Assembly (NCBI GenBank): GCA_018806915.1
Contig: JAGKQI010000079.1
Span: 434,001-498,000, forward strand
Length of the DNA: 64,000 nt
Source: Phytophthora colocasiae
Taxonomy: Eukaryota > Oomycota > Peronosporomycetes > Peronosporales > Peronosporaceae
Direction: 5' to 3'
Below the pieces are notes generated by a model. It saw nothing but the letters and a program-made list of their open reading frames with translations, did not search any database and was not told where the DNA came from. A program made the position numbers and the translations under genes. This document shows positions 52,971-63,543 of this stretch, piece after piece (the stretch's first letter is position 1; each line of letters opens with the position of its first letter).

Positions 52971-55280
52971 AATGGTGCGTGCGTTCAGTCTTTTCCCTGA
53001 TCAGCTCCACAGATGTGTCTACCATTGAATTATACATTACCAAGAGTACTGTAAGAGATTGACTCAACTTTGAGAGAGTATATTGGCCTTCTACTTTTTG
53101 TCACCTACATGTATAGAAGTAATACAGTAGATAGAATCCAACTTTCTAGTGGGGTGTTCCCCTGTCATTGTTGGCGCTCGCAAGTTTGATCCTCGATGTC
53201 TGGCTGATCCGTGCTCCTGTAAACGGTGTGATCCATTTTCCTGTACGCTACAGTAGTCCTTTACACTCTTGCATCTCCTGTAGTTTCGGTTTTCTCCACT
53301 GAATAGCGAGGAAACATTGGACAAACCCTTAGTGTTGTGGGGCTGCTGTTTCTGATGTTCCTCATAGCTGCTTTCATGCTCTCTACTCGGACCAAGACTT
53401 GAGACGAATCAACATGATCAATCCATCACAGAGAACCGCTTATACGTCATCCCCGTTGCTGGCTACCCCTGGAATACCTGCTCTGCTGCTGCCAGTTGCC
53501 ACTGATCGTGATGGCGCTGGATAATAGTACATGAAGCTACCCCGGAGTCCGAATACAGTGCATTTAACACATCATTCTCATTTTGATTTCCAGAAATGAG
53601 ATGTCTATTGCAAAGTAAATGCGGCTTTGAATGCACCGGGTTCATGGTTAGAGTTAAAATGGTGTTGGTGGTGGTCATATCGGAATTTCTCGGTGTTCGC
53701 TCAAATCCGCTTTCTACGGCTTGCTTTGTGCTGCACGGAATCCATTTTCAAAGAAGTTTTTTAAGTTTTTTTCGTATCGTTTACGAACCACTCACCGTAC
53801 TACACATATGAGAATTTGAAACGCCATATCTAATGTACTGCTGGAAACAGGATGGGTCCAGTGATTGATCGTGCGGTTGACACTGCCAACTTACCTGTAG
53901 CTGTATTAGGTGAAATGTGAAATCCGTCCTCCCGTTTGCTCAGGTAGTAAGACATATTAAGCTCTGCTGATGACCTTCAGGCCTTGGCGACTCGCTGTAT
54001 TCACTAGGACTCAAGTTGAACGCGATTTCGAGAAGATACTGGTGAAGCTCATTTGTCGTTATTACTATGTGAAGTTTCATGTCAGGCCAAAGCTCTACAG
54101 CTGTAGACCCAACGCTGACGTTGTTGTGAGCCTTCGGCTTGACCGACGATCTGGTTGAAACGATCGATAGCAGGCCAGCCAAACGAAGTCCTCTGGGCAT
54201 CTGCCTGCCAGTAGCGGTCTGCCATCGACTCGCTCGGTCAGAGGAGCTAAGCGTGTCAGGTACAGCATCACGCTTCGAGTCAGCGCATTGTGAGGTTCGA
54301 AGCGTTGACAAGGTCGGGGGTTTAGGAAGGCACGAAGAAAACAATGTTGCGTGCTTGCAGGTGTTGAGTTCCGATGTAGCACGAGTTCCACATTCGACAC
54401 AACAACTTCCCAGTTGCAAGCAACATGGATCCTTTGTTTGAAGCGGCTATCTTTAAGATCCCCACGCTCATGCTTTTGCGGATGGAGCATGCGTTGCGGA
54501 ACTACAAACCCACGCCTACGATGGCACGCGGTGGGATGACGAGATGAATAAAGAGCACTGGATGACTGGATGCGGGATGACTGGCCGCTGGACGAATGGC
54601 AGCAGGGTGGGGGTCCCGGACAGCAAGAGGGTGCTAACGCCTTTGCTGAGCAGTTTGAGCTCGTACGCATGGATGAAACGGGGCGCGCTCCAGGACTTCA
54701 TGCGCGCGCTTGAGATCACGCAGAGGTTCTTCGAGAGCAGAGTACTGTATCCAAACGCAATGCAGTAGACTTCGTCAGGGCAGCCGCGACGAGATTACCG
54801 GTAGTCGTGTGCGTGCTCAGTTTCGTCGTCGACACACACACTTCGATGAGGAACTACGACAGAGGAGGGGTCTGCCAGCTGCTGACGATTCTCCATGTCC
54901 GCTCAACTTTCTCGTTGATCAGTTTTCATAATGGATCACTATCAAAAGCTCACTACTGGTCGAAGAAGCTCGCTCAGTTAGTTTCCCACAGGCTGAAGAC
55001 GTGAACCTGAACTGGTCCTCAATTGGCTCCACTCGAAATGACGTGCAGTAGAAGACTCAGTTCATATGCCACATCCTATCTGAGCGCTCGGACAAAAAAC
55101 TTGGCAACGATTTGATTCCACCCAGCCACTCCGGTCAATCCGGTAAGCCGCATCGATTGGGGTAAGGAATTCCTAGAGACGGAATGCCCCGCTCTTGGAA
55201 ACCAAGAAGACCTCCTCCCCCATCACACTGGTGGTCGTCACCTAACTCCTCATATCCCGATTAGCCTCGACACAGTCGAA
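52971..55280. other. gene-poor stretch, 2.3 kb
   Basis: Overlapping short frames on both strands (notably 53940-54770) without any domain I recognise. Probably decayed mobile or duplicated DNA. Confidence 0.4.
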
Positions 55281-55700
55281 ATGCGTCCCAGTACATTCCT
55301 GCTACTTGTCGTAGTCATGCTCCTAGCATGGGGGGCTTACTCAGCTGAAGCCGAGGCTATCACGCAGACCAGCAGCTTCAGGACCGCAAACGTCGCTGAG
55401 GGAGGTACTATTGGTCGCTATCTGAAGGAACTCCAGGCAACGGCAGGGGCTAAACCTGATCAGAACGAAGAACGAATCTCAATCCTTCAGAAGATCCCAG
55501 GGGCTGGCAAAATCAAGGCTGCGTTCAAGAAGAATCCTTCGTTCGCCAAGAATTTGGAGACATTTGGGCAAAAACGTAAGAGTCTGGATGCGTTCTTCAA
55601 AGAGAACCCTGCTATCAAGAAGGAGATCATCGTCGCAGCAGTTCTCTTATCGTTGATTGTCGGCGTACCGCTCGTAGTCAAGGCATTTTATCCGGCATAA
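55281..55700 (+). CDS. RXLR-like secreted effector with C-terminal hydrophobic anchor
   Basis: 139 residues from the ATG at 55281. A signal peptide (MRPSTFLLLVVVMLLAWGAYSA) is followed by RYLK at residues 46-49 and NEER at 62-65. The basic body has KIPGAGKIKAAFKK and a second copy-like segment, FAKNLETFGQKRKSLDAFFK. Residues about 115-136 (IIVAAVLLSLIVGVPLVV) are strongly hydrophobic and end four residues before the C-terminus, as in the effector at 28060. The target is unknown. Confidence 0.72.
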   Translation: MRPSTFLLLVVVMLLAWGAYSAEAEAITQTSSFRTANVAEGGTIGRYLKELQATAGAKPDQNEERISILQKIPGAGKIKAAFKKNPSFAKNLETFGQKRKSLDAFFKENPAIKKEIIVAAVLLSLIVGVPLVVKAFYPA

Positions 55701-56266
55701 AGTAAATAAACCAAGGTGAAGATGGACACATTAGAAAAACTCAGAGATGCATAAAGGAAAAGAAGAAAAATGAGCAGATACTTGACCGGTTACGATAGCT
55801 TTACCAGACCGGATTTGTTCGCTAATGCAATTAATCGCAAGTGAAATTCCTTTTTGCTCAAGCAACGAATCGAAGTTCAATCTAGTACACGTGATAATTT
55901 GAACAGCATTTATTGTGGCTCATGCCATTACGGAGGCTCCCCGCACTAATCCAAACTGGAGCTTGTACTGCGGCGACTGTCCTACCCGACAGTTTAGTAG
56001 AAGTAGCATTTTGATTCCCCCTATTCATGTTTAGGGAGATTCTACGATGATAGTTTCTGGTATAGCCCGCAGACGAGAATCCATACTTGTTTAATCTTAT
56101 CGTTCTTCTGATAGTCCAAATAGCTCTCGAATTAAGTTAATGCTAACTCACACAATACTCGTCAAAGCAAAAATTAGAAGTACATACCTAGTACTTCTAC
56201 GTTCTAAGAAAGAAAAGGGGAAAGTTGAAAACATGGCTGTCGTCTTGCAGATCCATGCTACTTCGG
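55701..56266. other. intergenic, 0.57 kb
   Basis: AT-rich, no feature seen. It ends at the MULE target duplicate. Confidence 0.45.
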
Positions 56267-56953
56267 CTGCTACTTAATATCTGTTGCAGAACTACTGAAT
56301 GACCTGTTACCCCCCAATCTACTGAAAACCTGTTACTGGAGTCTGAATGCCTGTTGCGCACTTAAGGGGAGATTAGCATAACAGATTTTCAAAGTCTGAA
56401 AATCTGTTACATTTATATGTGCTGAAAAATTTGGTTTGTGTCTTGTAATGGAGGGGGCAACGCCTTAAGGAAGAAACAAGGTAAAAGCCAACTCAGTGGT
56501 CCTCGTCGTTACATCAGCTTGCCTGGCTGCCGCCAGCAGCGTGCTTCGCCTGGTAGACGTACGGTACTAATCCGTCCCCTGCAGGTCGGCAGGCGTATAG
56601 ACGTCCGGGTGAGGACCATATCCGCAACCTGTCCGTGTGGTCTTTAGAACGTCCCCGCTAGCAACATGCACTGGTGCTACTCCTGAGTCTGGGCGCCACC
56701 GCACACTGCAACGCCTGGCCCCCACCGTCTTACTCCGCGGTCCACGACCTTTCTACTGTTCACACTATGGGGTCTGCTACGCTTGTCGTAGTGCGACGCT
56801 GTGCGCGGCGTACCTGTCTCTGACCCAGCGTACATGCACAACCCGTGGATCTTCCGGCGACCAAGCAACTGTGGATTCTACAGTCTCACACTCACGATCC
56901 TCCTACGTAAATCTCTGACTAAGAGTCGAGCGGCAGACCACGGCTCGTTTCTC

Positions 56954-57098
56954 CTCCAACCGCCATGCAGTCTCTCTACACTCTACCCAGCTACGTTGCC
57001 CTTCCTGTCCTACCACGTTGTTCCCTCCAACCGCTATGCAGTCCCTCTACACTCTACCCAGCTATACGTTGCCCTTCCTGCCTACCACGTTGTTCCCT
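56954..57098 (+). repeat. two-copy tandem repeat of about 72 bp inside the MULE
   Basis: The unit contains ATGCAGT(C/T)(C/T)CTCTACACTC and CTACCACGTTGTTCCCT; the two copies differ by a few substitutions and small indels. Confidence 0.8.
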
Positions 57099-57712
57099 GG
57101 CTTGGCCCACGCTGTTGTGGTGGAAACGGATCGGTCAAATATGGTTGAAGCAGGTGTCGATAACCACTAGCGCCCAGCCACAGGGTCCCGATGATACGTG
57201 ATCTAGCCTATGTCCTAGTATTCACCTTGTTTACCCGCCAGTAGGCGGGTTACGTCTTCCAGGTGACTTCTGGAAGAAGTCTTGTAGGTCGGGAAGAATG
57301 TCTTGTGGGACACTTGCAGGGTTTGAGGTAGCATGGAAGGTCTTTACCCACGTCAGGTAGTTGTTCCGGGTCGTAAAATAAGTTCTTGGTTCACCATACT
57401 AATCTCCATGTACTTCTCGAGTATGTACGAAAATACGAGATGTGCTTTCCTGGTGAATCTGCTCCTCATTTGGCTGCACGAGATCGTGACCACTACTATT
57501 GAATGACAACACATCAGCTTAATCTACAGTATGCAGTAGAGAACAGGACTCTTCGTGGTTTTGTTTTTAGTAAATGCGTGTGTATTTTTATGTTGTATAT
57601 TTTTGTTTTGAAGCGTCAGACTCAATTGACGCAAGTGTTGCCCTCTCGCTAGTCTATAGTAACTGTTAATGTCTACAGTTGAAGTTTATTCGTAGCATAG
57701 CACGTTTACCTA

Positions 57713-59366
57713 TTGGGTAAACAAAACAAACCAACGAAATCGTGGGTTAGTTGCAATTCTCATTTTCAACCGTGGTTGTACATGTTTGTAAGGGCCGAGT
57801 GCACATACGCATACGAGAAAATGTTTCGCACTTTAATTAGATGTGCTCGTGAATTTCTAGATGTGGAGGTTCTCGTCGTCAGTTGCAGTATTGACCACAG
57901 CGATGCTATTGCGTCTGCACTGGAGGCGGTTTGGCCGACTATAGAGATTCTAACTTGCTGGGAGCATCTTCTTCGCTCAGCCAAGAAGTCGAAGAACATC
58001 CAACGTCTTCAGACAAGTCCCTACTTTGGAGAATATCGTCTCGCATTTGAAAATGTTGCACCTTTCGCGCTCATTGCAGCAATTCAGAGCTCTGTCTAAA
58101 CGAGTTATTCGAGCGTGGAAAATTGCTGGTGAAGAAGCGTATGCGGATTGGTTCCAGGATATGTATTTAACTCCTAGATGGGAGAGGTGGTTTGTGAATG
58201 GATCTTCAATTCCAGGGTTTCTCCCTACACAGCAACCAATCGAGGCTCACCACCGAGTGATAAAGGTTATTGTTTCCGATTTCAAAAAAGCTCCTACTGA
58301 AACGGTGTTAAACAGCGTCCTACCGCGCGTTTTGTTGTACGACACTGACGGCGGACCACAACATGTGTATCGTCATTACTGCGAAGGTAAGCGCCTCAAA
58401 GATATGTGTTTTCAATCAAAATATTCAACAAGATTGTTTTTATTGTAGGACTGCTACCTACCGAAAGCGTCATAAAGGCAACCGCTTATTTGATTCAGGC
58501 AGCGAATCACCAAGAAGTATTTCCTCAAGGAGATCGAACTGCGCCCGAAAGAATTGTGTTCAACAGCATGAAGTCGATGGTGAAGGTTAACAGCCTTTGT
58601 GGATTGTGTGTCACCACAGACCGAAGCCAAAAGTACGTTATCTTCTCCAAAATCAATGTGGATATCGGTCTCATCTCTGTTTTCTATTTACTTCTAGATT
58701 CATATTGTCAATGTCCGGTCGGCTTCTGACGACGATCGCCAATAAACACAGCTTCATTTGACTTTCTGTCCTTGCAAAACGTAGCGGTCGACCGAGCACG
58801 TGCGATAAATCTCCCCAATTTTTCCATGGTACCGACGTGGCAACTTCAAGATGTACGTTGTTTGACGTAGTAAGCAGTTGATATCTAATCTTACTCTATC
58901 TGTTTTTATTGTTTTTAACTACGCAGGTCGAGTCAATCCGAGAGGCAATTACATGTACCTGTAAGAGGTACATGCACTCTGGATGGGTGTGTGCCCACGT
59001 AATTGCGTCCTTGAGTCTACTGGACAAGCTGGACCTATCGACAGCAATGCACCATACATTCCAATGCGAGGGCCTCCTGGAAGGCTTCGAGACAAATTGG
59101 CGGGGCCACTGACCGGGAGGACCTGTCCTCAGATGATTTCTTTAGTGCCAATAAACCTAATTTCTCTGTTTACACAGCAACTAGGGCGTCCACTTCGTTG
59201 GCCATACGTGGAAGAATTCGATGTAGAGGATGGAGATGCTCAATTCCGTGAACACAGGGTGGGGCAAGTTGCTGGTGCCGACTTTCCGAAGAAGACGGTG
59301 TTTCTGAGTGGAGTGTATCGTATCTGCACGGTGATGTTCTCTATTATCAAGTTGAAGAGCTGGTAA
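57713..59366 (+). pseudogene. MULE transposase, frameshifted
   Basis: 57713-58035 gives the catalytic-core segment with SCSIDHSDAIASALEAVWP and CWEHLLRSAKK. The frame shifts near 58030-58060, after which HLKMLHLSRSLQQFRALSK and AWKIAGEEAYADWFQDMYL continue the family pattern. A probable intron (GTAAGC...TTGTAG, about 58386-58447) joins to GLLPTESVIKATAYLIQAA. At 58920-59000, ITCTCKRYMHSGWVCAHVIA is a SWIM zinc finger (CxC...CxH), typical of MULE transposases. The break makes the copy non-functional as read. Confidence 0.75.
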
Positions 59367-59739
59367 TACGGAATTATTCGAGCGAGAAACATCGGAGCGC
59401 TATAAACGTACCCTAGAACGAGATATCATTGCATATTCATCTTAATGCCAACTTCTAACAGGTTTTCAGCCTTGAATTTCTGTTGCGCTTTGAGAACCTA
59501 ATCGGTGCAACAGGCATTCAGACTCCAGTAACAGGTTTTCAGTAGATTCGGGGGTAACAGGTCATTCAGTAGTTCTGCAACAGATTTTAAGTTTTTTCCT
59601 GCTACTTCCAATGTACTTCGAAGTTCTAAAGTGAAAATCCGAGCCCATATTTGTTGTCGTGGGAGATTAGAAAGAAGTTCGGTTCGAATCTTAAAACGAT
59701 GTCGAAACAAATACTTCAAGTACTTCAGTAGTACCATTA

Positions 59740-59868
59740 GGGGGAGTCAAAGTTAGGATTCGCGTGTCAAAATATACAAGCAAGCGCGCCAAAATATCAC
59801 AGAAACCCGGTCAAAATATAATATGGGTACACGCCAAGAAATAAAGGGGCTCCAACTTTGACAACCCC
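59740..59868 (+). repeat. putative left terminus of the PIF/Harbinger element
   Basis: GGGGGAGTCAAAGTTAGG starts at 59740 directly after TTA (59737-59739), the usual Harbinger target site. A related inverted copy (GGGGTTGTCAAAGTTGG on the minus strand) ends at 59868, just before the transposase ATG. No matching right terminus was found in the window. Confidence 0.45.
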
Positions 59869-59871
59869 AAC

Positions 59872-61233
59872 ATGGTGGCCACCGCGATGCACGGCACTCC
59901 TACAGAAAGGCAACACAACGACCATCACTCTGTATTCCGCACTCCGTCAAGCATGCCAAGACTAAGCGAGAGGCAGCAGTTCATCGTCGAGATCATCGAC
60001 TTCCTGGCGATCCTGATTCTGGAGGAGGACGACGACGAAGATATTGGCTTTTGTGTGCTAAAGGATGGCGGGATGGACCTCGCCATGGGCACTCCTGCCG
60101 AAGAGCTTGCCGAGTTGCTCCAGTTGGTCACCCATAATCGATATCTCGTCCCACGAGAGCGAATCTCCTTAAGCTCTGACTTTGCCTACAACGTGTTTCC
60201 TCGGCTTTCTGATGAGGACTTCAAGCAGCAGACCAGGACCACGCGCAGCACCTTCTGCAAAATTCTTACAGCAATTCAAGGGCACACCATATTCAGCAAC
60301 GCCAGCCAGAACCCTCAAGCTCCTGTCTGGCTTCAACTGGCCGTCGCGCTTGACCGGCTTGGGACCAACGGTAATGGGGCATCTCTTGGTCGCTCAAGAA
60401 AACTATGGGGACTTGGAAAGGGGACGGTTCCTCTTTATACAGCCCGCGTCATTATCGCTCTTAATGATCTCCGTGACGAGTTCGTAGCATGGCCAGATTC
60501 AGCAGAAAGAAGACGAATCTCACGCCGCATGGAACACGAGGGCTTTCCAGGTTGTGTTGGGTTTATTGATGGGACCACAATCCCGTTGGCACAGAAGCCT
60601 GCTGTGGATGGAGAGTGCTATTTTGACCGCAAGCACAGGTACAGCGTGAACGCTCAAGTCGTGTGTGATGATCGCCGCCGGATCATTGCGTTTTACAGTG
60701 GGTGGCCTGGATCGTGCGGTGACAGTGCTGTCTATCATGAGATGCGGCTTGCAACTGACGCAGACAAACGGCGTTTTTTCGACTGCAACCAATATCTGGT
60801 GGCTGACTCCGCATACCCTGCTGACTTAACACACCACACAATCATCCCAGCGTACAAGACGAGCCATCTTGGAAACGAGAAAGAGGAATTTAACAAGTGT
60901 GTTGCTCATGTGCGTGTGGTGAACGAGCATACTATTGGCGTTTTGAAGGGGAGGTGGTCGTCCCTGCGTGAGCTGCGAGTGCAAATACGAACAAGCGAGG
61001 ACATGAATCGAATATTGCTGTGGCTTACAGCCTGCGTTGTTCTTCACAACATGTCGCTCTTATTTGGTGATGGTTGGCCTAGCGACGAAGAATGCCCTGA
61101 CACTTACAGCGATTCAGACGAACCAGCTAGCGACAGCGATGATGAGGACCCGTATGCATTTCGCCGGCACATTAAGGCAAAGGCAATCGCTCGTGGGCGT
61201 GCTCGTGGTGGAATTTTGTGCCAGGACAACTAG
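59872..61233 (+). CDS. PIF/Harbinger transposase (DDE_Tnp_4/HARBI1-like), intact
   Basis: 453 residues in one frame from the ATG at 59872. The N-terminal half is helical. The catalytic core shows FIDGTTIPL (first Asp), YLVADSAYP (second Asp) and NEHTIGVLKGRWSSLRE (Glu), in the spacing of Harbinger DDE nucleases, with LLWLTACVVLHNM near the C-terminus as in HARBI1. An acidic Ser/Asp tail and a basic end follow. No frame breaks, so it may be active. Harbinger transposases need a second, element-encoded Myb-like protein for nuclear import and DNA binding; the neighbour at 61423-62604 carries a coiled-coil tail of that kind. Confidence 0.88.
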   Translation: MVATAMHGTPTERQHNDHHSVFRTPSSMPRLSERQQFIVEIIDFLAILILEEDDDEDIGFCVLKDGGMDLAMGTPAEELAELLQLVTHNRYLVPRERISLSSDFAYNVFPRLSDEDFKQQTRTTRSTFCKILTAIQGHTIFSNASQNPQAPVWLQLAVALDRLGTNGNGASLGRSRKLWGLGKGTVPLYTARVIIALNDLRDEFVAWPDSAERRRISRRMEHEGFPGCVGFIDGTTIPLAQKPAVDGECYFDRKHRYSVNAQVVCDDRRRIIAFYSGWPGSCGDSAVYHEMRLATDADKRRFFDCNQYLVADSAYPADLTHHTIIPAYKTSHLGNEKEEFNKCVAHVRVVNEHTIGVLKGRWSSLRELRVQIRTSEDMNRILLWLTACVVLHNMSLLFGDGWPSDEECPDTYSDSDEPASDSDDEDPYAFRRHIKAKAIARGRARGGILCQDN

Positions 61234-61422
61234 TTGTTAGCCGAAAATATTTGAACAACACAACGCTTTTTGGCTGCTTCATCGTTGACGTTAATTTGGG
61301 TTTGTTATTGCGTAGTGGAGTGTAATTGCAGCGCTGAGAAGGGAGAATCTTCCCACCAAAAATACTATCGCTGCGACGATCACCTTGAAGTTCAAAACTG
61401 GAATGCTCGGTGTCAGATCGGA

Positions 61423-62604
61423 CTAAACCCCGCCTTCGTAAAGCTGCATCAACATCTTGATCTCGTCAGAACTTTTCTGAGCAGCCACCAACGACATAAA
61501 CATCTCGTGACGACGCGAAGCTCGGCGCTCTTCCACTTCGCGGGTACGCAGCTGTTGCTCAAAGCGTTGCTGCTCTTTGTTAGACTTTTGCTGCTCCTCC
61601 CACATTCTTTCGTCGAGCGCCAGTTTGCTCTGCATATATTTGATCTTGTCCTCTCCATTTTTTGCGTATGCCACGGACAGGGACGCTCTGCTTTCGTGGG
61701 CAGTCATTTTCTTAGGTTTCTTGCTTTCAAAATCCGAGCTGTCAGAGCTTGATCGTTTCTTTTTCTTTTGAGCCTTGGTTTTGCGGGTGTTAGAGTCACT
61801 AGGGTGGCGTTTTTGTTTCGACGACTTCGACGATGGCTCACCGAGTCGTGAAGAGCATTTGTCGATCGAAGAAGTCGGACATTGTGAAGCGGTTGGATGG
61901 CTTGGCTTCGACAGCGTCGTGTCGGTCGACGGCGACGGATATGAAGGCGTTTCAATTACCGCTGGATCTCGGATCAGCTGCCTCGGGCGCATAGCGACCA
62001 TACTCGGTGACAGTGAGCGGTCTTTAGAAGTGGTACGGAGCAACGCGAGTTCGGAGACAGAGGGTAGCTCATCATCGTCTGCTGCTAAACGAGGAAGCGT
62101 AAGTGGGAGACATTTACCACCTTCGCTGCCATCCCACTCAGGCGACAGCTCATCATCTTCGTCTTCTTCGTCTCCTAACAGACCCTGTGTAGTCTCCAAT
62201 AGAAAACGCATGTAGCTATCGAGCTCCTCCATCCGCGTAGCATCTACACGCTTCTTGCTGAAGCCCAGACCAGACTTGAAGATGTGGCGGTCTGGGAACT
62301 GCACAGTGCCGTAGAAGCTCTCGAGTTCTTCGCAGGCACCACAACTCAGATGTTTCTTACTGCCGCTGCTACTGAATTGATGCTGCAACGCATCATGAAG
62401 CGCACGAAACTCGGAGTAACGCTTGGCCACATACCAATCGGCATTGCCACTGCGACTCACGCGCAACACATACAGGGTGGGGCGGCGGTGCGACTGGTTC
62501 TCGCGGCCGTACGAGATGATCTTGGCTGTCACGGGGCGTAGTGAACGCGTCTGGAAGGTGGACGAGCAGCGGCTGCCGGACTTTTCAGCTTCGGAGGGCG
62601 TCAT
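61423..62604 (-). CDS. chimeric ORF: host PX domain fused to a putative Harbinger accessory protein
   Basis: 393 residues without interruption. Residues 1-167 are the same as the start of the PX protein at 30012 (RYSEF motif included) up to GGKCLPL. Residues 168-393 are unrelated to that gene: a Ser/Thr/Pro-rich linker, a Lys-rich stretch (RKTKAQKKKKRSSS, likely nuclear signal), then a coiled coil (RMWEEQQKSNKEQQRFEQQL, EVEERRASRRHEMFMSLV) like the C-terminal region of Myb/SANT-type second ORFs in PIF/Harbinger transposons. It is convergent with the intact transposase, with 189 bp between stops. The PX domain lacks its last helix (LDLIREFLMVD in the parent). The upstream DNA is the parent's promoter. 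Whether it is expressed is unknown. Confidence 0.68.
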   Translation of the reverse strand: MTPSEAEKSGSRCSSTFQTRSLRPVTAKIISYGRENQSHRRPTLYVLRVSRSGNADWYVAKRYSEFRALHDALQHQFSSSGSKKHLSCGACEELESFYGTVQFPDRHIFKSGLGFSKKRVDATRMEELDSYMRFLLETTQGLLGDEEDEDDELSPEWDGSEGGKCLPLTLPRLAADDDELPSVSELALLRTTSKDRSLSPSMVAMRPRQLIRDPAVIETPSYPSPSTDTTLSKPSHPTASQCPTSSIDKCSSRLGEPSSKSSKQKRHPSDSNTRKTKAQKKKKRSSSDSSDFESKKPKKMTAHESRASLSVAYAKNGEDKIKYMQSKLALDERMWEEQQKSNKEQQRFEQQLRTREVEERRASRRHEMFMSLVAAQKSSDEIKMLMQLYEGGV

Positions 62605-63029
62605 TCACGTACTGAGCTGCCGAATTAATAAAAAAAAACGGTGTTCGTAATGCTAATCACTTGCCGACTTGAGCGACTCTTGAGAAATGAAGATGTTGAG
62701 CTGCGGCTGACATGGAGGGAGGAGCCGGACCGCTGATGCATGCCTCATCACCATGGTGTGCACAGAAAGGATGGTTACAGATGTATCTATATAATTGATG
62801 CCGGGTGGTGTAGTTGTCCTGGTAGTTTTTCATTAATCATTTAAGGACGGATGAGTTAGGATTATTTTAGTCTGTCTATACTGTACGGTGAATCGCTATC
62901 GGTGAAAAGTTACGGTGGCTGCATCAACTTGATGGTGAACTTGGAGCTGCTTCAAGCAGCCTTTCAACGGCTCTTGGTGCTTTGTTGCACTGCAGCAGCA
63001 AGTCGCTGCCAACAAAGGAAGGATTACTT
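62102..63029 (-). repeat. copy B of the 926-bp inverted duplication
   Basis: Reverse-complement copy of 29589-30514, with few substitutions. Its inner edge (CCCACT on the minus strand) is the fusion point inside the chimeric ORF. Its outer edge is at GGAAGGATTA (about 63020-63029). No terminal repeats or target duplications are evident at either edge. Confidence 0.9.
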
Positions 63030-63543
63030 CGCGCAGTTCATGTACTTCGGTGGCGAATTGGGTGCCTTCCAAAATCCACACCAGAAGTTTGGTGGGCATC
63101 CGTTCGAATGCACGTTTTATCTACTATCTGCTAAATCTCGACCCGCCAAAAGCGACCTAAACGTCCGTACATGTAACCTACTTCAGTGATTAACGATTTT
63201 TTCATATCCGGGCTTGATCAGCAGGCTTATCAACAGAATGCGGGAAACACACAGATATAAGGTTACGCACACAGAATATGTGACAGCACATAAAGCATGC
63301 GTGGTGCACACCAACATGAAGTAATGCCACACGAATAAAATTCTTGCCACACTGCAATACGGAGCGTCACACCAAATCTGGGTGGCAGAACACCACCCAT
63401 TATCAGCGAATCAAGTTCCGAAACACAAGTCATTTCTACCAATTAAAGCGAAGCAAATACCCTATGAGCTCTTGACATATTCGAAACAAGACCTCTCTGC
63501 GCAGACCAAGACGCCCCCCCCTCTTCATCCAACTCCCCTCAAG
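63030..63543. other. intergenic, 0.5 kb
   Basis: No gene, no Harbinger right terminus and no clear repeat seen. Confidence 0.45.

Larger units (their letters stand above)
56276..59598 (+). mobile_element. Mutator-like element (MULE) with 9-bp TSD
   Basis: About 80-bp inverted repeats lie at 56279-56358 and 59506-59585 (containing CTGTTGCAGAACTACTGAAT and CCTGTTACTGGAGTCTGAAT) with about one mismatch. The 9-bp duplication CTGCTACTT occurs at 56267-56275 and 59599-59607, which would make the right end about 10 bp longer than the left. The interior encodes a broken MULE transposase. 56438-57200 has no gene but includes a direct duplication. Confidence 0.82.

Noticed and set aside
62101..62102. 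Harbinger right end at the PX junction
   Set aside because: No inverted copy of GGGGGAGTCAAAGTT and no TTA target duplicate there, so the junction is not a simple transposon insertion edge.
29589..63029. The inverted duplicates as ends of one giant composite transposon
   Set aside because: They are 31 kb apart, contain a host gene promoter and coding region, and have no target duplication or transposon-like termini.
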